Of a stretch of DNA of 64,000 nt, positions 1 to 11,654 are shown piece by piece (position 1 is the first letter of the stretch; each line of letters opens with the position of its first letter). The DNA lies in assembly GCA_000507305.1 (NCBI GenBank), contig DF239280.1:177193-241192 (forward strand), in the 5' to 3' direction. The notes under the pieces are model-generated. The model ran no database searches, was not told the origin of the DNA, and saw only the letters and a list, made by a program, of their open reading frames with translations. The DNA comes from Breviolum minutum Mf 1.05b.01. Its lineage: Eukaryota; Sar; Dinophyceae; Suessiales; Symbiodiniaceae. Both the position numbers and the translations under genes were made by a program.

Positions 1-1479
1 CCAATTGTGAACTGAACATTGATCATTTTCGTGAAACATGTCAACAACCTTTTTTGTTCATATTTTTAGGTTTGACAAAAACACAAAACCGAAATCCTTG
101 TCACCGACCTCGTTGCGCCTTTTGATGCTGCCAACCCGTTCAACCCGTTGAATCTTCAGCAGGTTTTGACAGCCTGAAGATTCAACACCGTTCGGATGCC
201 ATCCGTTTGGCTTTGCTGGTCCCATGGCTATAAGTGAACATATTTTGAACATATCCGATGTTCATAAGGAAAGCCGCCCTCCTTTTTTTTTTGTGGAGGG
301 TCAGGTTGTGAATTTGTTAACATTTGTTAACATTTAATGGACCTTTCATATTTTGACATAAATTCGCATATGAATGTGTAGAATATGTTTTGAACTGTTT
401 TGATATCAACACGGTTCATTACTCTAAGGTTACAAGGAAAAGCAAAACTTGTTGGTAGAGTTTTTGTTGCCTCAGATGTGCACCAGACTGTTGAGGGTCA
501 AATCAAAAATCAACGGCCGGAAAATCTTGCCTTCTGGTATTTCCTAGCATGCGTTGCCTGTGTCATGTCTGAATTCCAGAAATATAATTTTACATCCCTG
601 GTCCAAGCGATTTTTTTTGGATTCGTTGTGTCATGCATTCAGCTGTGTTTCATAACCCCTGTGAGCTAGCTATGACTCCAAATTAGGGTATCCAGGGAGA
701 TGTCACACGTTTGGTCTATCCGAGACCTGGCCACAACACTTTGGGATCTGCCTGAGGTAAAATATGGTGGTGTTTGGTTGGACGCCACGGTGACTTTGGC
801 TTTGCAAAGTCGTGGGATGTCGTCTTCAGATTCCGTGCACTAAAATCCACTAGTTGGCTTATCTATCTTCACCACTTCGTCCTTTCTAGATTGTTGGGTG
901 TCTGCAGATGTGAACAAATACACGAATTCGAGTATATAATAAAAAAAAATATGTATATATTTACGTATATCTATAGATTGGGTTTGCACAACAATCCTTA
1001 CATCTGTGTTGGCAGGTGTGTCAGGAATGAACATCAAAACTTTTAGGGGAAGCATGTACTCTACACAAATTGGCTCCCGCTTCTTGGAGCCAAAGAAGCA
1101 ACATCTTCCAAGGGCCTCAAACAGCCAAACAGCTGGGTGATTTGTTCACCATTGTTTTTCTTCAAGCTCGGTAATACATCTCCGGTGGTTGGAGATTTCG
1201 GGGGGGTTTCGTTATACCGCAGTGTTGGTTGTTCCTTACCACTTGCAGAATAGGTTTTTCACGCTTCAAGTGCTTGATAGAATTGGGCTTCCCCAATAGC
1301 CACGTTGTATGGCTCCTCAAGGGAAGGAGTTGGAACTTCATGAGCGAAGGGACCAACATGTGATGCAAGTGCTGGATTTGATGTTTGGGTGATCTCCCAT
1401 ATGGTGTTAAAATTGTACATGTTTAGTTGTGTGTGTGTATATATTTACATAGCATATTCCACATATTTATGTAGCGAAG
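1..1479. other. non-coding stretch, no convincing exon
   Basis: I see no reading frame here with both coding-like composition and plausible splice borders. The stretch holds a perfect 13 bp inverted repeat near its left end, a short direct repeat of TTTGTTAACA at about 316-335, a poly-T tract near 280-290 and AT-rich dinucleotide runs near 935-985 and 1430-1450. The open frames of 60-90 codons at 400-669 and 774-1046 have random-looking composition. Confidence 0.5.
147..186. repeat. perfect 13 bp inverted repeat (hairpin)
   Basis: GTTGAATCTTCAG at 147-159 is repeated in perfect inverse at 174-186, with a 14-base loop. The stem has no GC-rich base and no following T run, so it does not look like a terminator. 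It could be the core of a small inverted-repeat element or a chance palindrome. Confidence 0.7.
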
Positions 1480-1668
1480 ATGAGAATCGTGACTAATATT
1501 TCTTCACCACCTCTATATTCCGGCACGGCCATGGCCGTCAGTGTTCCCCCCGCGAGTTGGGGCCCAACTTCCACAGCAGCAAAAGCCCGAGGTTTTATTG
1601 CTGAGACCATTGAGCATGTTCATCCAGGACATGGGATTGGGAAAACCCTCCGCCAACGGAACCCCAAA
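1480..1668 (+). CDS. weak putative exon, unknown function
   Basis: The frame opens with ATG and runs through a comparatively GC-rich block coding for an A/S/P-rich then charged segment. It ends at AACCCCAAAG|GTATAG, which could be a 5' splice site. No good upstream acceptor is visible apart from a weak GCGAAG. The opposite strand is also open, so strand and frame are uncertain. No family is recognised. Confidence 0.25.
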
Positions 1669-1799
1669 GGTATAGACGGATCCATTCTGGCTGTGATTTT
1701 TCCAGGTTCCTAATCTTTGTCAGACATTGCAGGATCAATGTATACTGTTTTTATGCATACTTTCAAGGATTTGCAGATGAATGGATTGATAAATATGTC

Positions 1800-2062
1800 T
1801 GAGGATTGAATAGATAGGTATAGATAGATAGCAAGGTAGATACGTAGACAGGTAGAGAAATGGATTGACCAACCTGGTAGAAAAATGGATAGATAGGTAG
1901 ATAGACAGGTAGATAGATCGCTAGATAGATATTGGATATTTGATTTTGTAGCTTGATAGGTAAACCGGTACTCATGTATAGCTACATGGGTAGATAGGTA
2001 GGTGATTGTAAGTTATAGGTAAGTATATAGGTGGACAGGCAGACAGGCAGAGAGACTGATAG
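1800..2062. repeat. degenerate tetranucleotide array (GATA/GGTA/GACA)
   Basis: Units of GATA, GGTA, GACA and GGCA alternate, with interruptions, across this stretch. The pattern is an old, diverged tetranucleotide microsatellite. The 70-codon open frame on the opposite strand (tyrosine, leucine and proline rich) is a by-product of the array. Confidence 0.8.
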
Positions 2063-2380
2063 CTTGGTAGAAAAGCAAGCAAAAGAGAAAACAATAGAAA
2101 TTGCGAATGGATCCGTCATAGTTTAATGTATTGTCTTTATCAAAACATTGTAGAACTGGTTGAATCTAGTTTATCAACTTCTTTGTAGTTGTTAATAAAC
2201 TGACAGATAAAGATTCAAATACTGTAGTCTTTTTCCTGAAATCATTTGGCAATGTTTCAATTTACGTTCGCACACACGCACACACTACACATCAAGTTGG
2301 TTGGTGATTCCATTTGGTGTTAGGCTTGCTTATCACAGCAAACATTTAAGGGGACTACTCAACAATCAGCCGGTTTCCAG

Positions 2381-2416
2381 CATAGGAAGCGGATCCCAGC
2401 AGCCGCTTCTTCTATG
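2381..2416. repeat. imperfect inverted repeat around AAGCGG/CCGCTT
   Basis: CATAGGAAGCGG at 2381-2392 faces CCGCTTCTTCTATG at 2403-2416 across a 10-base loop. The pairing is complete except for a two-base bulge. No associated coding feature is visible. Confidence 0.55.
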
Positions 2417-2753
2417 TCCTTCAGCTCAATGGAAGATGGTATGAGTTGAGAAGTTGGGGACCAATGGTAGGAAGACACCCTTTGATTTTAGACCGCCGTT
2501 AAGTGCCACATCCCGACTTGTGTAAGGATATATGGAGTAATAGAGTTTGTAAGATGCAGTGCAAGTTGGGCATGTCTCTGTGAGTTTTCGATTTATTGTA
2601 AGCTATTTATCATAGTACTAGAAATCCACTGTTTCTCATCCCTCCGCATATTGATTTGCTGAAGCTGTTTGACCGTTGTTGCACACTAAGTGCTTCAAGA
2701 TGCCAATCAGCCCTAGGGAGATTCAATGAAGGTGGGGGATGTATAGTCACTAG

Positions 2754-2972
2754 TCACTAACCTGGTGTTTCCATCTCCATCGCTCAACTGGGCTTCGCTT
2801 AACGTTCACCAAGGTGAACCGTGGCCTTCAGGGACTGCCAACAGTGGATCCTACGAAGTATCAGTGGCTTAAAGACTGGGCGATTGAGCACTCACATTCA
2901 ATGCCACCTAGAGACAGTTGTGTTTTCATGTTTTTCCATGGTGTGCTTACCACACAATTTGAATCAATTTGA
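2754..2972 (+). CDS. putative exon, unknown function
   Basis: A frame of 72 codons without an early Met follows a TAG that could itself be an acceptor (CACTAG|TC). The middle, about residues 11-50, has a balanced, globular-looking composition with the motif TKYQWLKDWAIEHSHS. No clear 5' splice site closes it. The function is not recognised. Confidence 0.35.
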   Translation, partial: SLTWCFHLHRSTGLRLTFTKVNRGLQGLPTVDPTKYQWLKDWAIEHSHSMPPRDSCVFMFFHGVLTTQFESI

Positions 2973-3364
2973 ATGCCAGTGACCTTGTTTTCTGTCTATT
3001 TGACTCTCTGACCACCTATGTATGCTCGTAATCTAATACCTCTCGCATTGTTTGGCATTGCTGCTGAGATGTGCAGTATTGAGTGATGGTTCCATGTCAT
3101 GATGCGCTCATAATGCAGATTCTACGGGGACAAGTTCAGAGACACAGATAATCATACCTTAGAGCATGTAGAAGTGCACGGTAAGGGTACGCAACTCCCT
3201 TTTTTTCATGGATCGACTGTATAGCCTTTGTTGCTGCTGCTTTTTTTCTTAGAGAAACTGAAATGGCTACCAGTTGGCCCCACTTTGACATGTGAACCAC
3301 TGTTACCACTGTTGGCTTACCTAGAGTTGTGCGGTGCACACCAAGTCATTTTGGAAATTCCCAG

Positions 3365-3480
3365 CTGAAGGCCCCAACCACCATGCGTGGGACCTTATTG
3401 TCGCCATGGTGAGGTATTCGGAGAAACGATACACTGCAGATTTCCACGTGGAGAATTGGTTCTTTGCTGTTCCACCGAAG
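3365..3480 (+). CDS. putative internal exon, unknown function
   Basis: The acceptor is AAATTCCCAG|CT and the frame reads 38 codons of mixed, globular-looking sequence including YTADFHVENWFFAVPPK. It closes at CCACCGAAG|GTTGCC. An alternative 5' site, GCCATG|GTGAGG at 3408, would make a much shorter exon in another frame. The family is not recognised. Confidence 0.42.
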
Positions 3481-6400
3481 GTTGCCTGGAGATAGGGGGT
3501 GGAAGCAGCGGTTTTTGTTGGGCGAAAATAGAACTGTTGGGATAAATACTAAATACATTTGATATAATTTATAGATGTAAGATTGAACAGATGATGAGTA
3601 AAGGAAACACATCTGAGAATCTCTGATCGCCCTGACATGAGTTGATTTCCGAAGCCAGCTGACATCAGCCTTTTCTTGTGGAGGTTTGACCTTGCAAACA
3701 AGCCATTGATGTCATGCCATAGCATATCATACATTGCGAAATAATATGAATATGTATATGCTCTTCTCGGAGAATCTCAGTGGTGTTCCATGCAATTCGG
3801 AGAAACTGCAACGACTTCAGTTGCTAGATTACAACCACTCGATACAATCTCGATATGACCTGAAATTCAGCAGTCTTTGTTTAAGAGGGCACACTTGATA
3901 GCAGTGTTTGATATCTCAAGTCTTCAAGCAGTTGTTTTTACAAATACTGCTAGTGTATCTTACAGATTCTTACTAAGTATCTCATATGATTCATCTGCTG
4001 CGGATGGGTCACCGCAGCATCTTGTCAGCAAGCAATGAGGATCCTTTGATGATTCGCACCTTGAACTGCGTGAAGCACCTGGGTTGAACAAGAAACTGAA
4101 AGGGAGTGAGATGGAGGATGGTAAGGGCCCAACGTGTCAAGGATGTTTTTCTTTCTTTTTTTTCGGAAGTGTTGGAAGAGGCGTACCGCGATGTTTGTTG
4201 AACAAAACATGAAGTTCGTTTCATGTTTCCGTCGTACTAGGGCGACGTAGGGTCCCTACAGACTCTCCCATTGAAGTAGAACGAGCAAATAGATGCAAAT
4301 AGTGAATTCACAGATGGAAGTCTTGGTGTCAGCAAGGGGGAACCTCCGTGATTTGTTCGTTGAACACCAGCATACCACACATCCATTATGATTCTATGTA
4401 ATGTATATATATATATATAATATATGCTGTAAATGAATAGTATACGACCTAGGGACACTGTCAATTTCATCACACCCATGGGTTTCAGGGCCGATTTTGA
4501 GTGAAGTCTCCCAAAACGCACCTTGTCTTCCAACCTCCAAAAACGGCTGTTTTGGGTCTTGATGCGAAGCATGAATTTGATTGAAAAGACACTGTAAATC
4601 CCGATGCTATACCTCAGAAGAATTCAGTACCTTGTCAGGAGGTGCTGTACTGAAATATCTAGGGACTGCAAACAAAATTTCAGTCGGGGGAGTAGGATCC
4701 TTTGACCCTGTTACCCTATGAACCGCATCGATGTACTCAACTAAGTGGCGAATCATTGTTCGATAGTACAACCAAAGGACCTAAGGATCCAAGTAAATTC
4801 TGAGGATATACCCTTGCTCTTTAACCCAACCAAGAATGGAAACGAAACACAAGCCTTGGCATCGATAGCCAAGTTGATGCAGAGTACATAGGTTAAGCCT
4901 GCCAGTTCTGTTGATAGACAAGATTGAACATGGATTTTTTCAAAGGTTTAAGTGCTGTAATGTGACATGTGAACACATTTTCCGTGGGTCAAAAACAACA
5001 GTTGCACCGGTCCGAGCAACCTGATTCAGCTGCCAAGGCGCTTGCATCAGGAAGGCGACAGAAAACACCTCACAGAGTACCGTGATGTCTTCACCAACAG
5101 GTGGCAAAAATTGAGTTGTGGATTGAGTCATGGGATGAGATCGCGACCAGTTGTGGAGTTGTTTCAACATTCCAACTGAGACTTTCAGGTTGAAACAGCA
5201 CTCAGACAAAAGGAGTCTTTTTGTTTGAACAGTGCAGGGATCTCAGATTTTACAGATTAACTCCGCGAATACAACATAGTAACGAAAATTTCCATTTTCC
5301 AGCACGGAATACATGTCAATATCTAAAGAAATTAAGATTTCCCGTTGCTATGTCAAATTTGCCAGAGATGAAGATGGTCGCGCGGTTCAACAGTATATAG
5401 TTAACTGCCGTACTGAAAACTACGTACTATGAACAAATGTGTTTGATTTTTCCAAATTCTACGTAGATCACTGAGCAAATGATATATAAGGATCTCAAGT
5501 AAACCCGACAGCACGGTGGGGAAAAGGTGTTTGATATTGGAATTTACTTCCGAGGGTAACTCGACATGTCCCCTGCAAGCGAATGACAGGTACCCGCATG
5601 GCTATGACTCTTTTACATGTGCTACAAAGACCAATAACATGTCCAAAATTACCGTAGCATATTACCATTTGAAGATCATTTCCTGTTATCTTCATGTTTA
5701 GGCATATTAATTAACACTAACAGTAGGGGAGTGGCTTAGTGGTTTGGAATTGTAAGGATACCCCAACTTCATATAATTAACAATTCCTTTGTAAGGGGAG
5801 GATCTTAAGGTATATTGAGATTCCTAGCCATTATCCTCAACCACCCATGGTTGATCTCTAGGAGTCAACAGACTCAATGTAGATATTCTCAACTCAGGAA
5901 GTTTTTGTTTCTCGTTCAAATGATTGGCATGTTTGAGTTTGATGATTTTTTTTTGTTCCATCTTTTTATTTCGCCAACGGTTTTGCTTGATGATTGGTCG
6001 CTTGGCAGCCTTCATCCGAGGTCTCATCCCCTTAAGAGTCGTGGAATCTTGTAGATTCAACTACCCATGGGCTAAGTGGCTAGTCAACATCATCTTCCTG
6101 CTAACTTCATTGATGTGGCAGGCAGATTGATGACCTTCACGCTCTGGGTGAATGGGCTTATATTGCCACCGATGCATGTCCCTCTTCTTGAACTGTGCTG
6201 ATGAGAATTTAGGGTTGCGTCATGTTGGGGGGGATGGCTGCTTGGTTTCAGTCATATGGTTCATTTCCAATAGAACATGGCAAACATGATAATGAGTTCA
6301 GAAAGAATCCTGTTGCCATGGTGCTTTCACTTGTTCTCTCCAAAGACACGGCATTTTGGGGAAGGTTTCAAGAATGTGGCATGGGGAAGGGTCAGTCATG

Positions 6401-7432
6401 GCCATGAAACGAGGCAGAGAACTTTAGCTTGTTGTTTAGGAGTGGATTGAGCCGCCAGTTGCGAGAGGATTGAATTTCAAGTCCAAGACTTGAAATATGG
6501 GTACTGTATGTAGTAGCAGTCCCAAATTCAATAATTTGTTGAAGGTTTTTTTGAAGATTGCTGACGACATGATGCTATAAGGTTGCTGAGAACTGACTGT
6601 AAATGCGTTTTCTTTGCGCATACATAATATGTTAGGGCCTTGTTGCATTTTTTTCAGGATGGTTTGGGGGGTGCCTTGCCCTGACCATTTTATAGCAATT
6701 TCACTCGCATTCATCTACGAGGCTTTAAATTTCATGAGATTATAATCTTTGACCAGGCAACATATGTGCGAGATAGCAAACGCAGAAGACATTAGGGGAC
6801 AAGGCGGAGATAATTGTAACAACCACCCTGTGTTCATGCCACGAGTTGTATTTACTCACCAAACCTTGCCTGGAAAAATGCCATACCCAGACTGAGATGC
6901 ATCGCCACATATTCAGAGTTGTATTGGAGGAGATATTAGCTAAGAAAAAATCCTGGTGCTCGTAACGGTCATCTTATCTTCACTTTTTTTGGGGGGTTGC
7001 TAAAAAAAACACCAAACCCTGCCTGGATTTAGATATGATAAACATGTGAGGTATCAGATTGAAGGCATTTTCGGGTCATAGGTCATATCATGCTGGTCGT
7101 CCAAACCTGGAGAACCTAGAGATATTCAACCATAAGTATATAAGTGAAACAAACCGGACCATGAGTATTGAATGAAAAGACACCATTTGATTTAGTTTTC
7201 TGCCTTGATACTGTCTGCAAGCATTATACTCACAGTACAGTATTTGTATATTTCATTTTGTTTGCAATTTTCTGTGCATACAGTTGACTGCCTTCAAGAT
7301 ACTACATTTTTTGATAAGCATTTGATCAATTAATGCGTTGATCTAAATGTAGTAGGCAGTAGGCAGTGATAATGATGTTTTGTTGTTGGGAGATCTTTTC
7401 GCATCATGCTTTTTGGTGGGAAACCTGGAAAA
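3481..7432. other. long stretch without a convincing gene
   Basis: About 4 kb with scattered open frames of 60-110 codons on both strands, none with coding-like composition plus splice sites. It contains AT dinucleotide runs (about 4404-4425 and 5480-5490) and a tRNA A-box-like string at about 5731-5743 with no B box. I see nothing else in it. Confidence 0.4.
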
Positions 7433-7670
7433 CCAGTTTTTGTTCTTTCTCCTGTTTCACATCGAGGCATTTTCAAAACTCTGGATGAGGACCGGTCGCT
7501 GTTGTCTGATGCTGTGCTGGGGCGTCGGCCATTTTTTTGTCCAGTTTCCGCAATCTGCAGATGAAGATTGTATTCACTTGCTGTATTTGATCAAACCTTC
7601 CACAATTGCCGAGTCTTCCATAGACTGCCTACCCGGAAAACTTTTTGTTTCTAAATGGATACGACTTCTC
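7433..7670 (+). CDS. putative exon split by a frame change at a T7 run
   Basis: A coding-like frame runs from an acceptor at GGAAAACCAG (ending 7436) and includes the segment FKTLDEDRSLLSDAVLG. A second coding-like frame, with HLLYLIKPSTIAESSIDCLP, continues directly after it. The two overlap around ATTTTTTTG at about 7540-7548, where losing one T would join them. A 5' splice site candidate is TTCTCG|GTGGGA at about 7670. The break is either a real frameshift (pseudogene) or a homopolymer sequencing indel. The family is not recognised. Confidence 0.4.
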
Positions 7671-7863
7671 GGTGGGACTGGGACCGGAACAAATTTGACG
7701 CGCACACACACAACCACCCCTAGATGACAGTAGAGATGCCAGATGGAAACGGAATACACCCTTGAATTTTCACATGGACCGCAACAACCTGACATTGTGT
7801 GAAGCTGGAAAAGTTCTTCGCCCAAGACTTCATGATTTGCTGCTACTGATGCTGCTGTATCAA

Positions 7864-7926
7864 CTTCTTGTTGTTGTTACTGTTACTGTTAATTACTGTT
7901 ACTATTACTGCTGTTGCTGTTGTTGT

Positions 7927-7959
<33 letters not shown>

Positions 7960-7994
7960 GGTTGTTGTTGTTGTTGTTGTTGTTGTTGCTGTTC
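7864..7994. repeat. GTT/TGT trinucleotide microsatellite
   Basis: More than 100 bases are made of TGT or GTT units with occasional ACT, GCT and CGT interruptions. The long Cys-rich open frame across it is a consequence of the repeat and not a gene. Confidence 0.95.
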
Positions 7995-8446
7995 CTCTTC
8001 ATTTGCTAAAAATGTGACCGATGTGACCCACAATTCATTGATCTCCTCAGCAAAAGTGATGGGTTGTTCGATTCCAGGATCGAGCTCTCACGCAGTGGTG
8101 GTTGAGTCCGAAGGTTCGTAGAAAGAATTTCTTGGGCACCTCAATTGCAAGAAAGTGATGCACTTCCAGTATGGTTGAAAGTTGGACAATACATACTGTT
8201 CCTATAACTATATGTTAGTTGTTGTTAGATACGTTGTTGTTACATACTAGATTTGCTTGGACATGTCGAAATTTCTACTTGTCGGTGGTCAGAAGGTACT
8301 TTACAACAGAAGGGTAAGAGGTTCCAAAGTGCCGGTTGCCGTTTTTTTTTGATAGGACATGTGAGAAATGTCAAACCATATACTGTAGTCAATGATATTT
8401 TCCACCATAGAACATCCAAAGCATTTGGGACCTGGAACAATTACAA

Positions 8447-8594
8447 ATGACTTCGCTTGGGCCCAAAGTTCGCGAAGGTGTTTCTGTACTGAACAGGCCC
8501 CTGAAAACATCGGACATAAGTGACATAAGACGCGACCTCGAGAAAGAATTGAGTACAACCCGGATTGATGGTGATAATGTGCAATATGCAACAT
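8447..8594 (+). CDS. putative exon, unknown function
   Basis: The frame begins with an ATG and encodes about 48 residues of polar, charged sequence including LKTSDISDIRRDLEKELSTT. The MITE-like repeat starts 12 bases after the last coding-like codons, so the element may have landed next to or inside an exon. No reliable splice sites are visible. Confidence 0.38.
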
Positions 8595-8605
8595 TGATAT
8601 CTAGT

Positions 8606-8697
8606 TGGTGGTTTCAAACATTTTTTATTTTCACCCCTATTTGGGGAAGATTCCCATTTTGACTATATAATATTTTTCAAATGGGTTGAAACCACCA
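8606..8697. mobile_element. MITE-like element, family 1, copy 1
   Basis: The element starts TGGTGGTTTCAA (8606-8617) and ends with the exact inverse TTGAAACCACCA (8686-8697). The inner 45 or so bases, a T-rich run followed by TCACCCCTATTTGGGGAAGA, match copy 2 at 11564-11654 almost perfectly. GATAT occurs on both sides a few bases out and may be the target duplication. No coding capacity is present, so it would be a non-autonomous DNA element. The superfamily is unknown. Confidence 0.75.
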
Positions 8698-9121
8698 CCC
8701 AGATATGATTAGAAATTACTTTATATCTGCAAAGAAGTTCCTTGTCTGATCCTTCCAAGATGACCTCGACATTTTTGTTTGCTGCTTAAACTACCTCGGA
8801 ACTTACACCACTGAAGTGGTAGTGCAATCTTATTTGATGAGTGAATTGATCCTAGATGATTACATTTGAGGACTTTGCACATGTATGCATTTTAGTTGTG
8901 TGTCTTCACCCTGCATTGGTGTTATCATGCTTTATGCGTCTATTCTATTCTATATACACACACATGTATATATATATACGTATCAATACATCCATAAGTA
9001 TACAGCATAAGGATTGTATATTCACATGTATCTAAATAGTAGATAATTGGAGAGACAGAATCTTCCTTTTCCAAACAACACCCTGTTTCAGATGCTTTGA
9101 TTTCTGCCGTTGCGACGCTAG

Positions 9122-9313
9122 CTTGAGGACACTTGGATCCTCAATGGTCAGCGCCTCAAGACTGGTACTGCATATTGTTCAAGCAGGCTTCTTTTGATGA
9201 CTTGTGTCAAACAACATCAAGAAACAACTGGTGCTGCTGATGATGATGATGAAGATGAAGATGAAGATGAAGATGAAGACGAATACTATCATGAATACTC
9301 TTCTGATTATTAG
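9122..9313 (+). CDS. putative terminal exon with acidic C-terminal tail
   Basis: The frame opens right after an AG (GACGCTAG|CTTGAG) and reads 63 codons to TAG at 9311-9313. Its first half is globular-looking (EDTWILNGQRLKTGTAYC). From about residue 39 it becomes a run of Asp/Glu from GAT/GAA repeats (about 9238-9282), ending in a Tyr/Ser-rich tail. Acidic tails of this kind are common in chaperone- or chromatin-type proteins, but nothing here identifies the family. Confidence 0.48.
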   Translation, partial: LEDTWILNGQRLKTGTAYCSSRLLLMTCVKQHQETTGAADDDDEDEDEDEDEDEYYHEYSSDY

Positions 9314-10366
9314 ATATTTTTATATAGTATGAATAAATTATATACAGTTATATACTAGCATTATGTTGGCGACACCGATGTTGACGATGGATGATGGCAG
9401 TCAGGATTGGTTGGATTTCCGTTTTCTTCAGAGTGAAATGCAGGAGTTTTGCTGTTATATGATCAAAGTTTGTGAGAATGCCAGAATTTGGGAAATGCGG
9501 TAACCCACATTCCGCAAAAATTGGGTGAAACTATTCAAAGAATTCCATATCAGCCCAAAGGAATCAGTGTAAGACTTACAGCTCCAAATCATGTAAGAGT
9601 GACCGACCCAGGTTCGCGAATTATCAGCAAACCATGGTGGTACCTTGGTCTACAGGGGATTTTTGCAGACCGTTTGGAAGATGTTCAACTTTTGCTAAAA
9701 ACAATCGTGTTTCGTGTGCGCCTCGGAGCCCTCCAATCAACAGCCTTGGCGTATCACTATCCCCGTTTGGACGGTATGATGTATCTATGTCCATGTACTC
9801 GACTATATTATACCATGAATAGATATGAAACTGTATGGTGTCCTCAAACCACCCAATGTACACTAGATAGATCGATGAATCTACTTTGAATAGATTTTTG
9901 AGAAACACGTAGTCGCAATGAGTTACTATGCAAGATGACTTAGTATGAGGAGGATGCAACATATGCAATGGGCGAACCATTTGCAGGCATCAATTGAATA
10001 TCTGGTATGCACATGTGTGGACTCAGTCGATTGGGGCATCATGGAGGATCAATCATAAGCTGTGAAAGGTGAAAAAATCTTGTTTTGGTCGGTTTTTTCC
10101 TCCTCACAGCAGACCAGAGTTTTGTTTGTCACTGTATTACAAACGCATACTTTTTCATCGTTAATTCTCAGTGCCAGCACTCTGGGTGATTGGTCATCTG
10201 CTGCGATAGAATTTTGGCGTTTGGATCTTCCCAACTTGGGGCCACAAGATGCCCTATGGAATCATTCAGTTTATATCAGCTTCGATATTTGGAAACAAGT
10301 AGTCCTACAAATTTGGTCGTAGGCTGTGAGACTTGGTTGCTGTTATCCTGAAATGTGCCCACAAAG

Positions 10367-10466
10367 TTCCCTGAGGGGCCGACCCTGTGTGTTTATCCAG
10401 ATGCATCCACTTGGGTTTTCCAGTCACACAGCCGGACATCCTTTGTTTAAACGCCATTTGCATACC
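10367..10466 (+). CDS. weak putative exon
   Basis: In one frame this stretch reads FPEGPTLCVYPDASTWVFQS, which looks coding, until TAA at about 10466. The only upstream AG is ACAAAG, a weak acceptor, and the 3' limit is unclear. It lies 30 bases before the stronger exon candidate at 10495-10607 but in a frame that cannot be joined to it directly. Confidence 0.28.
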
Positions 10467-10494
10467 ATGCTGTCAATGTCCGTCCTTGACTCAG

Positions 10495-10607
10495 GATTTG
10501 TTTTACAAGGTGAACCCGGCCATAGTGCAAGTCCTTACGGGCGGAGAACTGTTGCTCTTGAAATTCACCACAGAGATGCGCAAGGCGTTCCTTTGCTGCG
10601 ACGATCT
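10495..10607 (+). CDS. putative internal exon, unknown function
   Basis: The acceptor is CTTGACTCAG|GA and the 5' splice site is GACGATCT|GTGAGG, both close to consensus. The 37 codons between them read as mixed hydrophobic and charged sequence, including NPAIVQVLTGGELLLLKFTT. Without splicing the frame ends two codons later. The family is not recognised. Confidence 0.5.
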
Positions 10608-11274
10608 GTGAGGTTTGCTCTAGCGGGCCTCAATGCTGAGGAAAACTTATACCATAGTGCCATAGAACGACATCATTTTGACGAGTTAGATGTTGAATTT
10701 GCCCGGTAACCATTCACGAAGGAGTACCGTCCACAACCGGATTCCCAACCTTGTTTTAAAGAACAGAGCTCTTATTTTCCTTCATTTTTTCCAACAAAAA
10801 CTGGGAGCCCATGGCCAGCCCCCACAGAAAAGTGTCCGGGTTGTAAACTGAAAAGAAGATTGACACTTGAATCATGATTTCTGCTGAGTTGTTTGGAGTT
10901 GCTTTGCCAAACACCCCAGATTCACTGAAAAAAAATGCTTCTTTTTGCTTGGTGGAAGCCTGCCACTGTAAAGCCGTCATTGAAAGTGTACTCTGGGCCG
11001 AAATAACTTTTTCTTCAAAGCAACCAGCTACATCTGCTTATTTCTAGGGGAGTTTTGACAGGGATAGGGTTGTGTGCAGTGAAGTTTAGAAAGTTAGTGC
11101 CAAAACACGTGGTGCAAATAGAGAAATGCATATGGTCCATGGTAGTGATTGACCTTTGCCTTGAAAGCTCCTTGAAGGTTCTTTTCATCAATGGATTTCA
11201 GTAGAAATCTTGATCTTGAGTTAGTTGTTATCCAACAACATCATGCTAAGGTTTTTGGTCGTTCCCTTCAACAG

Positions 11275-11364
11275 ACTACCAGATCCAAGGAGTCTAGTGG
11301 TTTTATCTTTGCGGTTATTCCTTGGTTGGTGGAGTTTTCCACCATGTTGGTGGAAAGCCCATGA
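11275..11364 (+). CDS. putative exon, unknown function
   Basis: After the pyrimidine-rich acceptor GTTCCCTTCAACAG|AC the frame reads 29 codons, including SSGFIFAVIPWLVEFSTML, to a TGA at 11362-11364. The other two + frames are also open for some distance, so the frame is not certain. The function is unknown. Confidence 0.38.
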   Translation, partial: TTRSKESSGFIFAVIPWLVEFSTMLVESP

Positions 11365-11563
11365 AGTTTCAATGACTTGGGGGAGATCCATACGTACGTA
11401 CTTGCCGATTGTAGATATACACATTGAGAGAGGTATTTCTTTGAACAAACATCCACAAGCCGTTGCTTCAAATAACTTCCAAATTGACATGACTTCCCTG
11501 GAAGTCCGAGGAAGGACAATTATAAATAAAGAGACTGGCCTGATAAGAAAGAAATTAACTAGG

Positions 11564-11654
11564 TGGTGGTTTCAAAATACTTTTTTATTTTCACCCCTAT
11601 TTGGGGAAGATTCCCATTTTGACAAAAAACATTTCAGATGGGTTGAAACCACCA
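11564..11654. mobile_element. MITE-like element, family 1, copy 2
   Basis: It carries the same 12 bp terminal inverted repeats as the copy at 8606 (11564-11575 and 11643-11654) in the same orientation, and the same core. It differs mainly in the A-rich segment before the right end. TTAA occurs on both sides a few bases out (left AAATTAAC, right TGTTAAG). Both copies are preceded by CTAG, so that tetranucleotide may belong to the element. Confidence 0.75.

Noticed and set aside
5725-5815. tRNA-like A box (TGGCTTAGTGG) suggesting a tRNA gene or SINE head
   Set aside because: No B box, no acceptor stem and no anticodon arm could be found downstream.
7762-8121. 119-codon Cys-rich frame
   Set aside because: The poly-Cys tract is a TGT microsatellite.
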